Source of the DNA: Enterobacter ludwigii
Lineage (GTDB): Bacteria > Pseudomonadota > Gammaproteobacteria > Enterobacterales > Enterobacteriaceae
DNA: 64,000 bases
Assembly (NCBI RefSeq): GCF_001750725.1
Contig: NZ_CP017279.1
Span: 620,001-684,000 of the forward strand
Direction: 5' to 3'
How positions within the stretch are numbered: the first letter of the stretch is position 1; each line of letters begins with the position of its first letter. A program made the translations under genes and the position numbers. This document shows positions 61,031 to 64,000 of this stretch, piece by piece. A model generated the notes under the pieces. The model worked only from the letters and a program-made list of their open reading frames with translations, did no database searches and was not told the DNA's origin.

Positions 61031-61933
61031 GTGAAAATTGCCATTTTGTCCCGGGATGGAACGCTCTATTCATGTAAACGCCTGCGAGAAGCGGCGGCAA
61101 AACGGGGGCATCAGGTTGAGATCCTCGATCCGATGTCCTGCTATATGAACATTGATCCTGCTGCCTCATCGATTCATTACAAAGGCCGCAAGCTCCCGCA
61201 TTTTGATGCGGTTATCCCCCGCATCGGCTCCCAGATAACCTATTACGGCACGGCCGCGTTGCGCCAGTTTGAGATGCTGGGCAGCTATCCGCTCAATGAA
61301 TCCGTTGCGATATCTCGCGCCCGCGATAAGCTCCGTTCGCTGCAACTGCTTGCCCGGCAGGGAATCGATCTTCCGGTTACCGGCATTGCGCATTCACCGG
61401 ACGACACCAGCGATTTAATCGATATGGTGGGTGGCGCGCCGTTAGTGATCAAGCTGGTGGAAGGCACTCAGGGCATCGGTGTGGTGCTGGCCGAAACGCG
61501 GCAGGCGGCGGAAAGCGTGATTGACGCCTTTCGTGGGCTGAATGCCCATATTCTGGTGCAGGAGTACATTGAAGAAGCCAAAGGGCGCGACATTCGCTGT
61601 TTTGTTGTCGGTAACGAGGTGGTTGCGGCCATCGAACGTCAGGCAAAAGAGGGCGACTTCCGCTCTAATCTGCACCGTGGCGGCGTGGCGAGAGTCGCGG
61701 ATATCAGCGATCGCGAGCGTGAGATTGCCGTGAAGGCGGCGCAAACGCTGGGGCTGGATGTGGCGGGTGTTGATTTACTGCGGGCGACGCGCGGACCGCT
61801 GGTGATGGAAGTGAATGCCTCACCGGGACTGGAAGGGGTGGAAAAAACCACCGGGGTCGATATTGCGGGTAAAATGATCTCATGGGTCGAGCGCCACGCA
61901 ACGCCGGGCTACTGTCTGAAAACGGGCGGTTAA
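61031..61933 (+). CDS. rimK: Ribosomal S6 glutamate ligase RimK
   Basis: 300-residue ATP-grasp enzyme that adds Glu residues to the S6 C-terminus. ATP-grasp blocks [31 protein letters not shown] and [13 protein letters not shown] are present. GTG start at 61031 with AGGTGCAGG just upstream, as in E. coli; a longer frame through the nfsA-rimK gap is not used. 69 nt after nfsA, likely same operon. Confidence 0.96.
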   Translation: MKIAILSRDGTLYSCKRLREAAAKRGHQVEILDPMSCYMNIDPAASSIHYKGRKLPHFDAVIPRIGSQITYYGTAALRQFEMLGSYPLNESVAISRARDKLRSLQLLARQGIDLPVTGIAHSPDDTSDLIDMVGGAPLVIKLVEGTQGIGVVLAETRQAAESVIDAFRGLNAHILVQEYIEEAKGRDIRCFVVGNEVVAAIERQAKEGDFRSNLHRGGVARVADISDREREIAVKAAQTLGLDVAGVDLLRATRGPLVMEVNASPGLEGVEKTTGVDIAGKMISWVERHATPGYCLKTGG

Positions 61934-61996
61934 ATGGATTACAGCGCACTTTTTGCGTACTCTATGCGAAGTTTTTATTAAAGAGGCTGCACAGCG

Positions 61997-62473
61997 ATGG
62001 ATTTACAGGTCGTTCCAACACTGGATACGTTACGTCAATGGCTCGATGATGCCGGTATCACTTTCTTTGAATGTGATTCCTGCCAGGCGCTGCATTTGCC
62101 TCATATGCAAAATTTCGATGGTATTTTCGATGCCAAAATCGATCTCATTAACGACGTGATCCTCTTCTCTGCGCTGGCCGAAGTGAAACCGTCTGCGCTG
62201 CTGGCACTGGCCTCTGACCTGTCGGCCATCAACGCCAATTCTTTGACGGTGAAAGCATTTCTCGATATACAGGATGATAATCTGCCAAAACTGGTCGTTT
62301 GCCAGTCTTTATTCTCCGGTGCCGGCCTCTCTTTCAAGCAGTTCTCCTGGTTTATGCGCTTGAGTGAAGAGCAAATTTCGATGGTAATGATGGAAGCCAA
62401 TGCGCACCATTTGCTGTATAGCGCGGAAGATGATGCAGAGAATAATGATGCATCTCCCAATTTTCTTCACTAA
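61997..62473 (+). CDS. ybjN: YbjN, putative stress/motility modulator
   Basis: 158-residue acidic protein of the YbjN/type III secretion-chaperone-like fold (DUF1790 type). Conserved WLDDAGITFFECDSCQALHLP and DAKIDL near the N-terminus. E. coli YbjN affects motility, biofilm and acid response and suppresses some temperature-sensitive defects; biochemical role unknown. AGAGG lies upstream. Confidence 0.93.
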   Translation: MDLQVVPTLDTLRQWLDDAGITFFECDSCQALHLPHMQNFDGIFDAKIDLINDVILFSALAEVKPSALLALASDLSAINANSLTVKAFLDIQDDNLPKLVVCQSLFSGAGLSFKQFSWFMRLSEEQISMVMMEANAHHLLYSAEDDAENNDASPNFLH

Positions 62474-62824
62474 GCCTGTCTGACTTTTGCGCAGTCGCTG
62501 CCATAGCGGCTGCATAACGCCATTTTTTCTGCTGCTTTTAACCTTTCTTTAAAGAATTTTTCACCTCCCCAAACGCCATTTCGGCTTATCACGTAGACAT
62601 AACCTGCATAAAAAATTGATAAAAGGCGTTTTTTCGTCTGGGCTATAGCCGGAGACACGGGCTACAGTTATTCTTGCGATGCTTAAAAAAGCGAGCGGAT
62701 CCTGCCGGGTAAAGAGGTTTCTTTTTATTTCGTGCAGAGCGACAAACTATGCATGATTATTGCATATCTTCAGATTGCACAGTTTTAGTTCGTTTGTTAA
62801 CGAGCTTTCAGAAGGAATAACGAT
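62474..62824 (+). promoter_or_regulatory. ybjN-potF intergenic region
   Basis: 351 nt with no supported gene. GCAGTCGCT/AGCGGCTGC (62491-62513) is a 9-bp stem 10 nt upstream of a T-run and may end ybjN. The AT-rich part near 62740-62790 should hold the potF promoter, but I could not fix it. AAGGA at 62812-62816 is the potF ribosome site. Confidence 0.45.
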
Positions 62825-63937
62825 ATGATCGCCTTGAATAAAAAATGGTTATCGGGTCTGGTTGCGGGTGCTCTGATGGCCGTCTCTGCCGGCACGCTCG
62901 CTGCGGAACAAAAAACGCTGCACGTTTATAACTGGTCTGACTATATCGCGCCGGATACCGTCGCTAATTTCGAAAAAGAGACCGGCATTAAAGTGGTCTA
63001 TGACGTTTTCGATTCCAACGAAGTGCTGGAAGGGAAACTGATGGCGGGCAGTACCGGTTTTGACCTGGTGGTACCTTCCGCAAGCTTCCTTGAGCGTCAG
63101 CTGACGGCAGGTGTCTTCCAGCCGCTTGATAAGAGCAAATTACCGAACTGGAAAAACCTCGATCCGGAAGTGCTTAAGCTGGTCGCCAAGCATGACCCGG
63201 ACAACAAATACGCGATGCCGTATCTGTGGGCGACCACCGGTATTGGCTATAACGTCGATAAAGTCAAAGCGGTGCTGGGTAAAGATGTCAAACTCGACAG
63301 CTGGGACGTGGTACTGAAGCCGGAAAACCTTGAGAAGCTGAAAAGCTGCGGCGTCTCTTTCCTGGATGCGCCAGAAGAGATTTTCGCCACCGTGCTGAAC
63401 TACCTGGGCAAAGATCCTAACAGCAGCAAGGCCGATGATTACACCGGCCCGGCAACCGATCTGCTGCTGAAGCTGCGTCCGAACATTCGTTACTTCCACT
63501 CCTCGCAGTACATCAACGACCTGGCAAACGGCGACATCTGCGTGGCGATTGGCTGGGCAGGGGACGTATGGCAGGCGGCTAACCGCGCCAAAGAAGCCAA
63601 AAACGGCGTGAATGTTTCCTACTTCATTCCAAAAGAGGGCGCGCTGGCGTTCTTCGACGTCTTTGCCATGCCGGCTGATGCGAAAAACAAAGACGAAGCT
63701 TACCAGTTCCTTAACTACCTGATGCGTCCGGAAGTCATCGCGCATATCAGCGATCACGTCTACTACGCTAACGGCAACAAGGCCTCTGTGCCGCTGGTCA
63801 GCGAAGAGATCCGCAATAACCCGGCTATCTATCCGCCGGCGGATGTGTTTGCCAAGCTGTTCACCCTGAAAGTTCAGGATCCAAAAATTGACCGCGTGCG
63901 TACCCGTGCGTGGACCAAAGTGAAAAGCGGTAAATAA
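62825..63937 (+). CDS. potF: Putrescine-binding periplasmic protein PotF
   Basis: 370-residue solute-binding protein of the PotFGHI putrescine importer. Signal peptide ending TLAAEQ; polyamine-binding blocks LHVYNWSDYI, WATTGIGYNVDKVK and AIGWAGDVWQA contain ligand-contacting Trp and Asp. First gene of potFGHI; the other genes lie beyond the window. A REP-like element follows. Confidence 0.97.
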   Translation: MIALNKKWLSGLVAGALMAVSAGTLAAEQKTLHVYNWSDYIAPDTVANFEKETGIKVVYDVFDSNEVLEGKLMAGSTGFDLVVPSASFLERQLTAGVFQPLDKSKLPNWKNLDPEVLKLVAKHDPDNKYAMPYLWATTGIGYNVDKVKAVLGKDVKLDSWDVVLKPENLEKLKSCGVSFLDAPEEIFATVLNYLGKDPNSSKADDYTGPATDLLLKLRPNIRYFHSSQYINDLANGDICVAIGWAGDVWQAANRAKEAKNGVNVSYFIPKEGALAFFDVFAMPADAKNKDEAYQFLNYLMRPEVIAHISDHVYYANGNKASVPLVSEEIRNNPAIYPPADVFAKLFTLKVQDPKIDRVRTRAWTKVKSGK

Positions 63938-63954
63938 CGGCGTCCGGTACGGTT

Positions 63955-63981
63955 GCCCGGTGGCGAAAACGCTCACCGGGC
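63955..63981. repeat. REP-like palindrome after potF
   Basis: GCCCGGTGGCG-AAAA-CGCTCACCGGGC, one bulge. It has the same head as the copy at 22485. At this position it could lower potG expression relative to potF. Confidence 0.75.
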
Positions 63982-64000
63982 CTGCTAAACCCGTCGGTCG

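Overview
The window reads as chromosomal DNA of an enterobacterium close to Enterobacter. Gene order follows the E. coli K-12 block ybiO-glnQPH-dps-rhtA-ompX-...-rimK-ybjN-potF nearly throughout, and most predicted proteins match E. coli counterparts from memory in length and motifs. Several accessory loci interrupt that order. No tRNA, rRNA, CRISPR array, insertion sequence or phage gene was recognised. Species cannot be fixed without a database search.

Layout. 1-1487: 5' two thirds of the mechanosensitive channel gene ybiO. 1.6-4.2 kb: glutamine ABC transporter glnHPQ, with a sigma-54 promoter and two NtrC sites. 4.2-10.6 kb: dps, rhtA, ompX, opgE, mntS, mntR and ybiR. 10.7-19.7 kb: accessory block between ybiR and ldtB, holding a three-gene efflux pump (HlyD adaptor, 14-TM MFS pump, outer-membrane factor), an aldo-keto reductase and a GH1/PTS-EIIC/GntR sugar operon with twin operators. 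19.7-22.5 kb: ldtB and ybiT. 22.5-27.6 kb: second accessory block between ybiT and ybiU (GH31 glycosidase, MFS symporter, LacI regulator). 27.6-34.1 kb: ybiU, ybiV, ybiW/ybiY (glycyl-radical enzyme and activase) and fsaA. 34.1-42.6 kb: moeAB, iaaA and gsiABCD. 42.6-53.6 kb: rimO, bssR, yliI, gstB, dacC, deoR, a PmrA-type box driving a PAP2 phosphatase plus ybjG, then mdfA, ybjI and ybjJ. 53.6-57.4 kb: rcdA, a short-chain dehydrogenase with a degenerate active site, arsRBC and the sRNA gene rybB. 57.4-64 kb: ybjL, ybjM, grxA, nfsA, rimK, ybjN and potF.

How the parts work together. The most interesting region is 28.8-33.5 kb. A 14-bp motif, CTTTCATTCGAAAG, occurs exactly twice and once with a single mismatch. 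The copies lie just upstream of ybiU, upstream of ybiV, and in the divergent region between ybiY and fsaA. In that divergent region a near-consensus FNR box sits at the -41.5 position of a well-placed -10 element for ybiYW. As I recall, YbiW and FsaA have recently been reported to act in one anaerobic pathway that opens 1,5-anhydroglucitol 6-phosphate to 1-deoxyfructose 6-phosphate and cleaves it to glyceraldehyde 3-phosphate and hydroxyacetone. The shared motif would tie ybiU and ybiV, whose roles are unclear, to that pathway under one unidentified regulator.

Other regulation is readable from the DNA: twin MntR boxes between mntS and mntR, a 22-bp palindrome between ybjJ and rcdA, an ArsR-type inverted repeat, and a sigma-E promoter for rybB whose -35 lies in the ybjL terminator. 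Two families of intergenic palindromes (REP-like and CCCTCTCC-type) lie at gene 3' ends.
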